A DNA stretch of 64,000 bases from Aphrocallistes beatrix. Taxonomy: Eukaryota > Porifera > Hexactinellida > Sceptrulophora > Aphrocallistidae. Made by a program: the position numbers and the translations under genes. The notes under the pieces were generated by a model, which did not search any database, was not told the origin of the DNA, and saw only the letters and a program-made list of their open reading frames with translations. The DNA is taken from contig OY725495.1 in NCBI GenBank assembly GCA_963281255.1, positions 2,232,001 through 2,296,000 of the forward strand. The letters are read 5' to 3'. This document shows positions 10,863 to 22,722 of the stretch, piece after piece. The first letter of the stretch is position 1; each line of letters starts with the position of its first letter.

Positions 10863-11102
10863 CCGTAAACTGGGGCGACTTTGGCCCGAAGAGGTGACTT
10901 TGTCCCACAATAGCAATTTTAATAAAATATACTCCAACTTAGAAATACTGCAGTTTAAATATCTTAAGGTACTTATATTGAGAGTTGCATTCAACATATT
11001 AGCAATGTGATTACATTGATTCATAAGTTGGAGTATATTTTATTAAAATTGCTATTGTGGGACAAAGTCACCTCTTAGGGCCAAAGTCGTCCCAGTTTAC
11101 GG
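10863..11102. mobile_element. 240-bp TA-flanked MITE
   Basis: Inverted repeats of about 85 bp begin CCGTAAACTGGGGCGACTTT and are mirrored at the right end. TA lies on both sides (10861-10862 and 11103-11104), which fits a Tc1/mariner-type MITE. The two arms match closely over their whole length, so it may be fairly young. Confidence 0.85.
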
Positions 11103-11104
11103 TA

Positions 11105-11690
11105 ATCTATTTTAGAAATTCGTTTACTTGTACAACCATTGTAAATACGTACATTAGATATTGGATAAAGTGATAATAAGAAATATCATAACCAATTCTC
11201 AGAAAAGTGATGTACAAATAGGTTTGTAAATAGAGAATAATTGACGAATAGTACTGTTGCGTAAAATCGTAAGATCGTAGATGCGTGAGATTCTTATACA
11301 GCATAACCATGGATGGTTTTGTAGCGTAGAATTCTGAAATTATCCGTATAATAGTGAGATTTTGTTCCGCTTACTCAAACGGTCTTGTGGTTCAATCGAT
11401 TTCATCGTAACTTGATGACCATCGCCACCTAATTGTGGCACATGACACAATTTGATGGCACACGACCAAATTTAGAAGCAAGCTGTTCTGCAGATATTGG
11501 TCCCCCTTACGATATTGGTACGGGGAGACCAATAGCTCAAAATTTCTGCAGAAATCGGACTCCTTGCTAAAATAGTCCCTCCATCTCAGATTCATTCGTT
11601 TATCAACAGTTTGAAATAACATTAATTTAGTTAATACTTGGATGCAATACTTATGTAGATGTCTCAATCATATTATAGTGTATTGCAATA
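11105..11690. other. No gene seen
   Basis: A 91-codon minus-strand open frame at 11392-11667 has no recognisable motif and is probably chance. No repeat partner was found in this window. Confidence 0.4.
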
Positions 11691-11699
11691 AATTAAGTG

Positions 11700-12045
11700 T
11701 ATATTTTGACACCAGTTTCCAAAGGTTAACATGGGGGTTTAGGGGTATAGATGCCGAATATTATATTTTCAGATTTCTATGCTAAATTGTTTGCTTAATT
11801 TTGTTAACAATTGATATATAAAGTAAACAAACATCAAAATATGCAAGAAACTAGCTCTAAACGGTTGACATTGAGTTTTTAGGGGTGTAGATTGCAAATA
11901 TGATTTATTCAGATCCGTAAATAAATTATCTACTTAATTTCTTTCGATATACCGAAGTAAATACATTTCGAAAATATGCTAATAACTAGCTTCCATCGGT
12001 TTGACATTAAGTTCGAAATATGCACGCTCGAATAACTCAGTTTAG
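11700..12045 (-). repeat. Family C tandem units, reversed
   Basis: About two and a half diverged units read in reverse, with GTAAACAAAC and AACTAGCT markers. Confidence 0.6.
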
Positions 12046-12073
12046 AAGTTTTATATATATCAATTATGCTTAA

Positions 12074-14540
12074 GGATACCACCCGCGAAAAATGCTTAGG
12101 TTTGGCTTATAGCATATGTTAAGAAGAGATATATATAAGATGTTAAGCGTGGGCACGTGCCGGCTTTAAAAAATATTGACGGATGACAAACAATTTTTTG
12201 TTTCAAAGTCGATTCTTTTCGATTTTCGTTATCACATCCTAATGGTAGACGCTCCTACACTCTGTGTATTTTTTGGAACATACCATAAGAACAAATGCTT
12301 CCAAAATTGATTCATACATATCTATCATATTTGCAATCCTATAGGACCAAAATCGATTATTTTATAAGGGTTTGAAAAAGGAAGTGTAAAAAATGGCAAA
12401 AAAAGTCCGCTTTTTTAGATATCGAAAATCAAGTGGTCCTACGTTTACCGCACAATGATATTGAACAACTCTTGAAATTTTCAAACCGCTATCTCAAAGC
12501 AATTTGGACTTTTTTTATTTTAAATACGGTCAATTTTGAAATTTTAGTTCCGAGATATTGTCCCGAAATATTGAGATTTCACGTTTAAATGTTGAGATTT
12601 CACGTAAAAAGGCCAGTACTGGTAGCTGACGCGAAATTTTTGATTTGAAGTTTTGTGTATTTTTAAGTTCATATGTATTCTTAATATTCGTACGAAACAG
12701 CTTTTGGACATTCAAAGTAGTTTTACCGTTATGTCACCATTAGTAGGTGCCATTTCAATGGGCATGATTGGGGATAAAAATTTATTTAAATAGTAAAAGT
12801 GCGATTTTATGCGCACTCCTAGTAATTTTTTTTTTCCATCAATTGCCGTTCTTAGTGCTTTAATCCATTGTAGGTATATTGCTTTAAATAACTGACTAGA
12901 ATCTAAGCAATCTAAGTCGTCTTCAGTAGAATTATTCAACAGTATTTTGGAAATTTGCCCAATTTTAGATACTATTTTGGGATTTCACCAAAAATTGGAA
13001 AATATCAATGTGTGTTCTAAATTGAATGATTATAGTCAAATTTTATCAACAGTATGCAGAGATCAGATTGCAAGCCTAATAACCAGATTACAATCAAACT
13101 ATTTGAGTTATTTTTGCGCACATATTTTATACTCGTATAGGAATTTAATATTACGCAATCTGGAACTATAGCATTAAAGTCAGAACATTCGATGAGAGAA
13201 CAATTTAATTGGTGGAATAATAACTACTATGCGTAGGTTTAAAAGAGTTAAAACAATGGATAAGCTAGCATAAGAAAACCTATGCACCCAGTACTGGCCT
13301 TAAGAACAATGTAAAATGAGTTATTAAGGATAAAAAAAGGATTAACAGAAATTTATTCGCATTTATACTGATGATTTAGGTATAATCCAACAAAATCTTA
13401 AATATAAAAAATAACAAAAGTACATTGAAAATCCGCAAATTTTCGTGAGGGCCCTAACCCCGAATATTTTGAGATAATTGTGATTGATAATTCATATTCC
13501 TAGCACTACGAAGTATAATCCATCAGTTGAGAATGAATAAAGAGCTTCTAAAAAGTATATTAGGAAGTTAGAACGAAAGTCTACGACTTTTAGTTTCCAA
13601 GTTAGGATTTTCGAAAAATGCTACGTCATCAGATTATAAAAATCTAAAACTTAACATTCCATTGGATGTGGTGCAATTATTATCAATGAATCATATATAT
13701 ACCGTTATAAAGAGTAAATTAGGATTGAGAACTAAGAATTTTGGCATTTATTCACAGAGATATAGAGATATCTCTTTTTCGACCCCAAATGGGGGGATTT
13801 TGACAAATCTGGGAGGTCCAAGGCCAGAACTTCCAAAATATTTATGAAAAGTGCTCCAATTTTTCTGTCACATTATTAACAACAATTGTATTGATTGTTT
13901 AGCTTAATAGCCACATTTGGACACATATTCCATGATTAGGTTCGCCATTTTCTAATATATTCAAAATATATATCCTTCCATTTACCGTTATAATAGATTT
14001 TATATCTTGAATAGTGTAAGATTTAACATCGGCCTCGTTCGGGACCATAGAGAGTATTATGCCCGAACTTTACCTATAATAAGAGATAACTCACAAACAA
14101 ATGGTCGGATCTGAATAATTCTTTTTTTTAAATGATCAAAATTTTATTTCTGATGAAATTGTCGCTAAATATCTGATATCAAACTAGCCATTTCCCCAGC
14201 ATTTTAGATATGAACTCCCTTATAGAGCTATTTTGATTGGATTCTATTTCCCTTCTTTTTAAATATTTGTGTTATACGATCGCCAAAGGGGCCAAACCAA
14301 TTTTGTGGTCCCTATAATTAAAAGAATATCCAAATACTAAGAAACTAATTGATGAATCGCCGAAAAATTTTTTCAATTTTCTGGAATGCTAAACTTTAGG
14401 GGGCTAACTCATAAAATCAAAATAAATACCGTTCAACTAGAACGATTGGATGGTAGACCACTCAGTAATACAATGGAATTAACAATAAAAAAGTTTTCCA
14501 TTTTTTTTACGTGGGGCAAAGTATTTCGAGGGCGGTATCC
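12074..14540 (+). mobile_element. TTAA-type element, family E, copy 1
   Basis: Inverted ends GGATACCACCCGCGAAA and TTTCGAGGGCGGTATCC are flanked by TTAA (12070-12073 and 14541-14544). The length of 2467 bp matches copy 2 (2468 bp), partly by coincidence because each carries its own inserts. TTAA duplication is the hallmark of piggyBac-type insertion, although the ends do not start with CCC. No transposase is recognisable inside. Confidence 0.75.
12611..13299. mobile_element. Insert within family E copy 1
   Basis: This 689-bp stretch is absent from family E copy 2, where the flanks join (about 16555). Its ends are GGCCAGTACTGG and CCAGTACTGGCC, followed by TTAA on the right and the degenerate TAAAAA on the left. 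Small open frames inside (12530-12939 minus, 12947-13171 plus) match nothing I know. Confidence 0.55.
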
Positions 14541-14684
14541 TTAAAAGGTAATTAATTTCGTTTGGGCCAAATTGATCCACTTCTTCTAAAAATATATACT
14601 GGTGATTACAAGTTGCAAACTGCACAAGTCGACACAGATGCTAGTAGGTACGCTTTGGAAAAGATTAATTTAAAGATAGCTTAT

Positions 14685-14862
14685 AAATTGATTCATTCGA
14701 GTATCTAGATTTCGAATTTTGAAGTTGGATTTCATTAACTCTGGTGGTTTTATTTGATTGGCATCCATAGATAGAGCAATTTTAGCAAGATTATTTATGA
14801 TGCAAAGCAATATGGTGTTCCAATACTTTTGACCAGGCAGTGTAGATACCAGAGGTAAACAA
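14685..14862. repeat. Family F Tc1-like MITE end
   Basis: Contains GTATCTAGATTTCGAATTT and ends ACTTTTGACCAGGCAGTGTA, a diverged copy of the family F terminus seen at 27060-27105. Confidence 0.45.
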
Positions 14863-15000
14863 ATCTCAAAATATGCTAGAAACTCGCTTTCGAAGGTTGA
14901 AATGGGGTTTTTAATGGTGTAGATTGCGAATATTATTTTTTCTGGTCTAAATGATCATTTTTTCCAAGCTTTTTTGGTTACAATAGATACATAGATAGGG
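14863..15000 (-). repeat. Family C unit
   Basis: A single diverged unit with GGTAAACAAATCTCAAAATA and TAGAAACTCGCTTTC. Confidence 0.5.
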
Positions 15001-15970
15001 TTTTCAATGATACCGCCATCGAAAAACTTTGCCTGAAGTAAAAAACGCCAAAAATTTTTATTATTAATTCCATTGTATTACTGAGTTGTCTACAATCTGA
15101 TCGTACTAGTTGGACGGTATTTATTTTTATTTTTATTTATTAACCCCGTAAAGTTTAGCGTTACTAAAAATTGAAATATTATTGGTGGTTTTTCGACGCA
15201 TTCATTAATTAGTTTCTTACTTATTTGATATTTTTTTAATGATATGGACCTCAAAATTTCTTGGGCCCCATTGGAGATTATATAACACAAAGATTTAGTA
15301 GAAAAGCCAAATAAAATCCAATCAAAATAGCTCTATAAGGGAGTTCATTTATATTTAGCATTAAAGAAATAAAATTCTGATAATTTTTTTAAAAAATGGT
15401 TCGGATCCGATCATTTTTTCGTGAGATATCGCTTATTATAGGTAAAGTTCGGGGATAATACCTCTCTATGGTCCCAAAGAGGCTGATGTCATATCTTAAA
15501 AACTAATTGAAGATATATAATCTATTATAATCTTAAATGAAAGGATATATACGATAATATATAAGTTCTTCAAACATCTCTTTGCCAAAAATAAACATTT
15601 CTTGACTTATCATTGATTTGATTGTAATAAAGATTCTATAGAGAACTTTGAGTATATTAGAAAATGGCGAATCTAATCATGAAATATGTATCCAAATGTG
15701 GCTATTATGCTAAATAATGAATACAATTGTATTTAATAATGTGTACTTAAAAACTGGAGCACTTTCATAATTATTTTGAAAGTTCTGGCCTTGGACCTCC
15801 CAAATTCGATTAAAACCCCACATTTAAGATCCAAAAATAGATATCTCTCTATTTCTGTAAATATAAGCCCAAATTCATAGTTCTCACTTCCTAATATACT
15901 TTTTATAAGGGTATATATATATATGATTCGTTGATAATAATTGCACTACGTACATCCTATAAAATGTTAA

Positions 15971-18438
15971 GGATACCGCCCTCTAAAAAACATATGATTT
16001 GGCTTACGGCATACGATGAAAGTAGAGCTATAAGAGATGTTAAGCGTGGGCAGGTATCTCCGTCAGGAAATACTCGATCATTCCAAACCGTTTTTGATTC
16101 TCATTTCTAGTTTTTGAGATACAGTGTCTCAAAGTCTGTTTTTTTCGTTTTCCGCTAGCACATCTTAATGGTAGAAATTTGGAAACTCAAGGAATTGTTT
16201 AGGACATACCAAGGAATCAAATGCTTCCAAAATCGAATCATAGATAGTCTACCGTATTTCAAATTCATGGGACCAGAAGAAAGTTAAAATGACAAAAATT
16301 GTAAATTTTATCGGTGTCCGAAAAAAAAGGGCCAAAAATGTTTGTTTTTTGGGTAAATCAGGAATAAAATCACAGAGTTAGAATATCTCAAAAAAATGGT
16401 CGTCCTACGTTCATCGCCTAATGATATGGAACAACACTTGAAATTTTCAAACTTCTATCAAAACCAAATTTGAGAAATAATTCTGTAAAGACGGTCAATT
16501 TTGAAATTTTATAGTCCGAGATATAGAGATTTTGAGTTTAGGTATTAAGAAGAATGTAAAATGAGTTTTTAATAATGAACAAAAGCATTCACAGACATTT
16601 ATTCGCATTCATACTGCTGATTTAGGTATATTAGAACCAAATATTTACAAAAAATAGCAAAAGTACCCTGAAAAGCCACAAATTTCCTTGAGGCCGCTAA
16701 CTCCGAATATTTTATGATAATTGTAAATAATAATTTATATTCCTGGCACTGCGAAGTATAATCTTTCAGTTTAGAATGAATAAAAAACTTCCAAAAGTAT
16801 ATTAAGAAGTTAGAGCGAAAGTCTACGACTTTTAGTTTCAAAGTTAGGATTTTCGAAAATGCTACGTCATCATATGACAAAAATCTAAAACTTAACATTC
16901 CATAGGGTGTAGTGCAATTATTATCAAAGAATCACATATGTAAACTCATAAAAAGTATATTAGGAAGTGAGAATTAAGAATTTGACTTATATTTACAGAG
17001 ATAGAGAGAGATATCTCTTTTTGGACCCTTAATGGGGGTTTTTGACCGAATCTGCGAGGTCCAAGGCCAGAACTTTCAAAATAATTATCAAAAGTTTTCC
17101 AATTTTTCTGTACATATTATTAACGACAATTGTATTCATTATTTAGCATAATAGCTAAATTTGGACACATTTTTAATGATTAGATTCGCTATTTTCTAAT
17201 AGATTCAAAGTTATCCATATAATTTGTATTACAATTAAATCAATGATAAGTCGAGAATTATTTATTTTTTGACAAAGGAATGTTCGAAGAACCTATATAT
17301 TTTTGCATACATCCTTTTATTTAAGGATATAATATCCTAACTATTAAAACTCGATTAATCTGTGTGTATGTGTGTATATATATGTATATCTGTAACGAAT
17401 TGATTGAAGAAACTGCGAGGCACAGAAAGCTGATTTTTGGCATGTAGGAGTCTTTTGGCTATGGCTCCACTAAGTTCTGAGCTCAGACGAAAATGTCGAC
17501 TCATCATGCAATTATGACGTCATTGTCACATTTTCAAAAGTTAAGCAATACAGTTATTCGAGCATAACTCAGCCATTATAGGAGATAGAAGGCTGAAATT
17601 TTAATAGAATCTGTATATTAACATATCTCACTTATGATGCAACTATCATCAAAAAGTGATGACTCTTCACTTTGTTATGACGTCATCATTACTCATCAAA
17701 AATTTTTAAAATTGATAAATTTGGTGATTTTTCGTACGATTGCGATTATAACAGTAGGACAGACGTATTTAGAGATGTTATTTCCCTTATAATGGATCAA
17801 TGTGACGCCAGGGGCCCAAAGGGCGCCTCCGGCGGACACAGTCTCCGCCAGCCGTGAAGCACAAGCAAGCGAAGCGCGCTTGTATTATATATCTATAATA
17901 GTTTTTAAGATATGACATCGGCCTCTTTCGGGACCTTTGAGGGATATTATTCCCGAACTTTACCTATAATAGCGATATCTCAACAACAAACGGTCGGATT
18001 CGAACAAATTTTTTTAAAAACGATCAGAATTTTATTTCTGACCCTGTGAGCACTAAATATCTGAGATCAAACTTGCGATTTCCCGAGCATTTTATAAATG
18101 AACTCTCTTATAGAGCTATTTTGTTTGTATTTTATTTGCCCAATCTTATAAATCTTTGTGTTATATAATCTCCAAAGGTGCCAAAACAATGTTACGGTCC
18201 ATATCATTAAAAAAATATCAAATAAGTTAAAATCTAATTGGTAATTGAGTTAAAAACCTCCAATAATTTTTCAATTTTCACTAACTCTAAACTTTAGGGG
18301 GTTATCTCATAAAAAATGAAAAAATACTGTCCAAATAGTGCTATCAGATAGTAGACCGATCAGTAATACAATGAAATTACCAATAAAAATTTTTCCGTTT
18401 TTATTTACGCCAGGCAAGGTCTTTCGCGTGCGGTATCC
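15971..18438 (+). mobile_element. TTAA-type element, family E, copy 2 (nested)
   Basis: Ends GGATACCGCCCTCT and GTGCGGTATCC, with TTAA at 15967-15970 and 18439-18442. Joining the outer flanks at one TTAA recreates the phrase AAAACTTAACATT present in copy 1, which shows insertion with a 4-bp duplication. It contains a nested family B copy (17340-17890). No protein is recognisable. Confidence 0.8.
17340..17890 (+). repeat. Family B repeat, near full length
   Basis: Starts near CCTAACTATTAAAACTCG, passes through AATTGATTGAAGAAACTGC and two TGACGTCAT motifs, and ends with three GC-rich hairpins: GGGCCCAAAGGGCGCC, GGCGGACAC with GTCTCCGCC, and CAAGCGAAGCGCGCTTG. About 450 AT-rich bases precede the GC-rich end. 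No coding capacity is seen. At least ten copies or fragments occur in this window. Confidence 0.8.
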
Positions 18439-18991
18439 TTAAGTTTTATTTTAAAATTGGCCGTCTTTAAAAAAGAAAGTCATATTTGGTTTAGATAGAG
18501 GTAAAATTTCAAGGGTTGTTCTATATCATTAGACGATGAATGTAGGACCACTCGATTTTCGATTTCTTATAACTTGGTGATTTTATTCCTGATTTACCAA
18601 AAGAACCAGACGTTTTAAGTCGTTTTTGGCACTTTTTTTTCAGATACCAATAAAATTCACTATTTTTGTCATTTAATCTTTATTTTGCTCCTATGAGGTG
18701 GCAAATATGATAGATGATCTGTGATTTGATTTTGGAAGCTTTTGTTTCCTCTGCATGTCCAAAAAAAACTTTTTGAATGGCCGGGTTTCTAACGTTAAGA
18801 TGTGCTAAAAACGAAAAAAACAGACTTTGAGATACTGTATCTCAAAAACTAGAAATGAGAATCAAAAGCTGTTTGGAATGCGCTAGTATTTCTAGACGGA
18901 GGTACGTGCCCACGCTTAACATCTCTTATAGCTCTACTTTCATCGTATCGTGTAAGCCAAATCACTGGTTTTTCGCGGGCGGTATCCTTAA

Positions 18992-19045
18992 TCCCGGGAT
19001 TTCGGGATTTCCACATTAAAATCCCGGGATTCCGGGAATCCCTTG
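18992..19045. repeat. Subterminal repeats of the BED-hAT
   Basis: ATCCCGGGATT and CCGGGAATCCC palindromic motifs, echoed at 21330-21425 on the other side of the hAT gene. Paired subterminal motif clusters of this kind are typical hAT transposase-binding regions. Confidence 0.5.
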
Positions 19046-19499
19046 ATAAATGATGATAGTTATCTCTCTAGCATTAATTAAATTTGTTTATTTTTATGAT
19101 AGTCTGATAGAAAAGATGGATATGTATGAATAATAATTAAGTTTTTGATATATTAGTATATTATCAATTTCTTTTCTAGTTGATCCTTGTGAACGCTAGC
19201 ATATCCAAGTAATACCACTGAGTCTTGTTCTAAATTTGTTTCATAAATATGCCGAACAAGCAAATGCTCGTTTCGCTTCGACTGAGGTTGCAGGTATTGT
19301 TAGTAGCATTTGATATATTAGTACCTTTTCCAAATGATATCCTCATTTTCTTGTCTGTTCTCCAACATTAAGTTCATATTTAATATATTGGATAATGATT
19401 GTTGAACTTGTATATCTTCTCTCTTTCTAATTGATACGTCTATCGCTCATTGTAATCCTTTTGCGAGGGAGCTGTCATCTAGGTCAGATATAGTTTCAG

Positions 19500-21035
19500 A
19501 CGTATCAGGTGAGTGAGGTACCATTGATACTTCTTAACTCACAAGTTCCTCATATTCAATTCCTTCCCTTCGAATTCTTGATAATATAACAGCACAAAAT
19601 GTGTTTACTACAGCCTTTTTTGCAAGTCGTGCCGAAGGATTATGTAGGTATTGAAGTATCACTGAAGCTTCAGTGTACCTCTCTTGTACCATCCGCTGGC
19701 TTAGTGCCTCCAGGATTTGTGAATGATAGTGTGTGCTAGATTTCTGAATATCTTCCAATAGAAATTTATAGTTGCTTCAGCTGTAATTAAATTTGTTTCT
19801 CTCATACATATAGCTTCTATAGCAATCTTAATTGGATTCAAAGCTTCAAATATAGAAGAGATACCCGCAATTTCTTGGTCGCTAAGGCATATATCTTCCC
19901 CAAAATCTAACAGAGCTTTTTAAATTGGTAATTTGATCTGAACTATCCTCTCGAGCATATTAACAAGTGAGCTCCATCGATTCTTACAATCAAGAACCAC
20001 ATTCAGTCCATTTGGATAATTCTATTTTACTAACGTTTGCAATCTTTCATTCTTCAAAGGTGATCACTTGAATATTTTCACACTTCTACGTACTTTGTTT
20101 CTATTTTGGAAATATCAAAATTTAGTGCAAGAGCATTCTGAGGGTCCATCGATTCCGAAACAATGAATCCATCATCATTAAAATCATCAAACATTTCCAT
20201 ATCCTCATCTTCATCGGTTTCATTTGTATTAGAGCAAATTTCTTCAGTTTCACTAAGTTGCTTTTGATTGAAAACGTCTTGTATTACAAGCTGGAGTCCA
20301 TGTGTGTAGCATAACTTCTGACATGTGGGTACTATTCGTCCCAACTTCTTCATAATTCAACACCAGTCTGTTGTAATAGAAATAACATTTGTTTCGAAAT
20401 CTATTCCAAATTCATTTAGTTTAAGTGAGATTAACTTGGAACAAACCTCTGAAGAAAATCTTCCCTTAATCCTTACCAATCCTAAGTTCCAAAAGAACCC
20501 AATGCTGTGCACATTAATATTGATATATCTTTTGTTTTGCAAGGATGTCTACTCATCAATGCTAAGACTGAAATATTGAAATTTTGTTTTAATAATGCTC
20601 AGATTTCTGGTAATATCTTGCCGCAATTGCTGCCCATATTTTAGCACTTGATCTCTTATTCCGACAACGGATCTAGGGTAGTGAGTGTCCTAGTGCAGCA
20701 AGAGATTTTCTCAAGTCCATTGATGTAGTAAATATATTAAATGAAAGCCCATCGCAAGCTGTCAACCTGGCTAACATAGCTGGTAAGCTACCATCATTCA
20801 TGTAATAATCTAATTTCCCAAGCGCACACGCATTTGAGATAGCACTTTCTTCATTATTTGAGCGTTTTAATAAATCAATTTGGTGCTTTGATTTAAGATG
20901 ATTGTGTAGCCCCCCTTCGCATTTAAGTACCTTTTTACAGGAATTACACTCAGCTAATTTACCACATTCTGAGCGCTTAAAATGATTCCAAATTGTAGAT
21001 CCTGCAAAATCTTTAAATATAACTTTTCCAGCCAT
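19500..21035 (-). pseudogene. BED-type hAT transposase, decayed
   Basis: The N-terminus (frame at 20673-21035) has a zf-BED finger: IWNHF, CNSCKKVLKC and HNHLKSKH. It is followed by the hAT segment LARLTACDGLSFNIF. Further frames at 20357-20542 (TTDWC) and 20078-20353 (KLCYTHGLQLVIQDVF) match the next hAT blocks. Pieces to 19534 (SARLAKKAVVN) approach the C-terminal dimerisation region. Stops and frameshifts occur roughly every 80-120 codons. Subterminal CCCGGGAT motifs on both sides suggest a whole element once spanned about 18992-21425. Confidence 0.75.
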
Positions 21036-21329
21036 TCAGGTAGGAAATAACGATAATGTAACAAATACGATTTAGAATGAAATTGAGGCTTTTCGGACGA
21101 TTCGACTTATATTTGAAGTTTGAACAGCTAGAATGGTTATGTGGTACCCACAAGTTTAATTGAATTCTCTGACTTGTTATGCATTTATTAATTTTGGTGT
21201 CTTATTCATATTGAAAACATGTTTCATTCAATGTTAACAATATGAAACCAATTAAATCCCTATATCATTTGAACACAATGACACAATTGTGCATAATGAT
21301 CATAGAGCATGTCAATATGCTACCAAAAC

Positions 21330-21425
21330 GACATCCCGAGATTGAAGAAATAATTCCGGGAATTAATCCTGGAACAATAACCTTCGGGATCCCGAGATCA
21401 AGGGATCGGGAAAGCCAACCTGAGC
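21330..21425. repeat. Right subterminal repeats of the BED-hAT
   Basis: CATCCCGAGATTG, TTCCGGGAATTAATCC and GGGATCCCGAGATC form a cluster matching the motif type at 18992-19045. A clean 8-bp duplication could not be identified. Confidence 0.45.
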
Positions 21426-21439
21426 CATGATAAAAGCGG

Positions 21440-21612
21440 GACGCAGCGTTGAATTTCGCGGGATATGGCGAGACGCAGTAGAAAAGTATTATACACAGAA
21501 TCCAAAGAAAACGAGACATAATGGGGAGATTTCATGTAAAAACGGGACACAAGATTAGCTCAGGAGAAGAGTGAAAAAGCAGGACGTCCCGAACAAAACG
21601 GGACGGTTGGCA
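21440..21612. mobile_element. hAT-type MITE end
   Basis: Repeated GCGGGAC and AACGGGACA motifs lead to a terminus AAACGGGACGGTTGGCATG. Many hAT elements have such GTCCCG-rich ends. Only one end is clear. Confidence 0.45.
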
Positions 21613-21624
21613 TGTATGCTCAAA

Positions 21625-21740
21625 ATAAATCATCTATTTACTTTTGTGTACACAACAGATACATAAAGTAAACAAATTTCAAAAATAGGGTTGAAAAAGC
21701 TTGACATGGGGTTCCAGGGGGTGTAGATTTATCATATTTT
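21625..21740 (-). repeat. Family C unit
   Basis: One unit with ACTTTTGTGTACACAACAGA, GTAAACAAATTTC and CATGGGGTT. Confidence 0.5.
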
Positions 21741-22329
21741 CAAACCATATGACAAACTACAGTCTGTCAACTTGAAATTAGGAAGATGAATAGTTTCCTT
21801 AAATTACTTATATGTTTTCTACAGTCTCTATTCACTTTGTATTTGTAGTTTTTATTTGCTTCTTAACTTTTGGTAGTCATATGACAACTAAAAAAAATCA
21901 TTTGTGGTGCTGAGTTTTCAGATTCTATTACCTCCAACCTAGATATTTATCTTAAATAACCAACATAATATCAATACTAGTTCTTTGAACATTTCTTCAT
22001 TTTTCTCATCGAATCTTCAAGTCTGAATTCACTTTTCGCAGTATTATGAACGAACTAGAACAGCGCAAAATATTAAAATATTATTTAACTCAGGAATTAC
22101 TACTAACTGTGTTGAATGACACATGGAATTCCTTAGAACCGGTGTTTTTAGAACCATTTTAGACATCAATGCACAAAAGAGTCAAACTAGTAATATCAAG
22201 TGGTGGGAATAAGATAAATTATTAAATACAATACATTATTTAGTGTTAGGGCATTCTATTAAAACCTGTAGAATTAAAATAGAATAACAGAGTTAGAAGG
22301 TTAGGGAAGAGAAATATTTTCCCAATTTC

Positions 22330-22475
22330 AAGTTGACATACGTATTTGTTTACACTTGTTTACAATAGATACTGGAAGTAAACAAATCTCTTTAGAAGCT
22401 AGAAACTAGCTTTCAAAATTTGATATTGGGGTTTTAAGGATGTAGATTGCGAATATTATATTTTAAGATCTGGAT
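22330..22475 (-). repeat. Family C unit
   Basis: One unit with TTTGTTTACACTTGTTTAC, TAGAAACTAGC and GATGTAGATTGCGA. Confidence 0.5.
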
Positions 22476-22493
22476 GATAACTTATTGACCTAC

Positions 22494-22560
22494 CCCATAG
22501 CCTACTACATACAGGCCATTTCACTACTTTAGACCAGGGATAAGATAAAGTCGAGTTTTT
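22494..22560. repeat. Family A terminus fragment
   Basis: CATAGCCTACTACATACAGG matches the foldback left end. The rest of the element is missing. Confidence 0.4.
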
Positions 22561-22722
22561 AATACAATGAAATTTAACACGATATCATTTTGATATATTG
22601 AATATCGTGTAATTATACATCCTCTACCCCACAATAATGATATTACTGACTGCTGCCATAATTTAGTTGACGGACAAGGAATACTACATAAATATATAGG
22701 TGTATATATATACATTCGTATA

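Larger units (their letters stand above)
15008..18987 (-). mobile_element. TTAA-type element, family E, copy 3 (split)
   Basis: The reversed right half lies at 15008-15970 and the reversed left half at 18439-18987. They are separated by copy 2, which landed at a TTAA inside it. The outer left end is TGATACCGCCATCG preceded by TCAA, slightly mutated; the outer right end is GGGCGGTATCC followed by TTAA (18988-18991). Relative to copy 1 it also lacks about 1.1 kb of the middle. Confidence 0.75.

Noticed and set aside
12530-13171. Three short open frames inside the insert of family E copy 1
   Set aside because: No motif; the insert is absent from the related copy and looks like a non-coding element.
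16599-16898. 99-codon minus-strand frame in family E copy 2
   Set aside because: Not conserved in copy 1 at the matching place; chance frame in AT-rich DNA.
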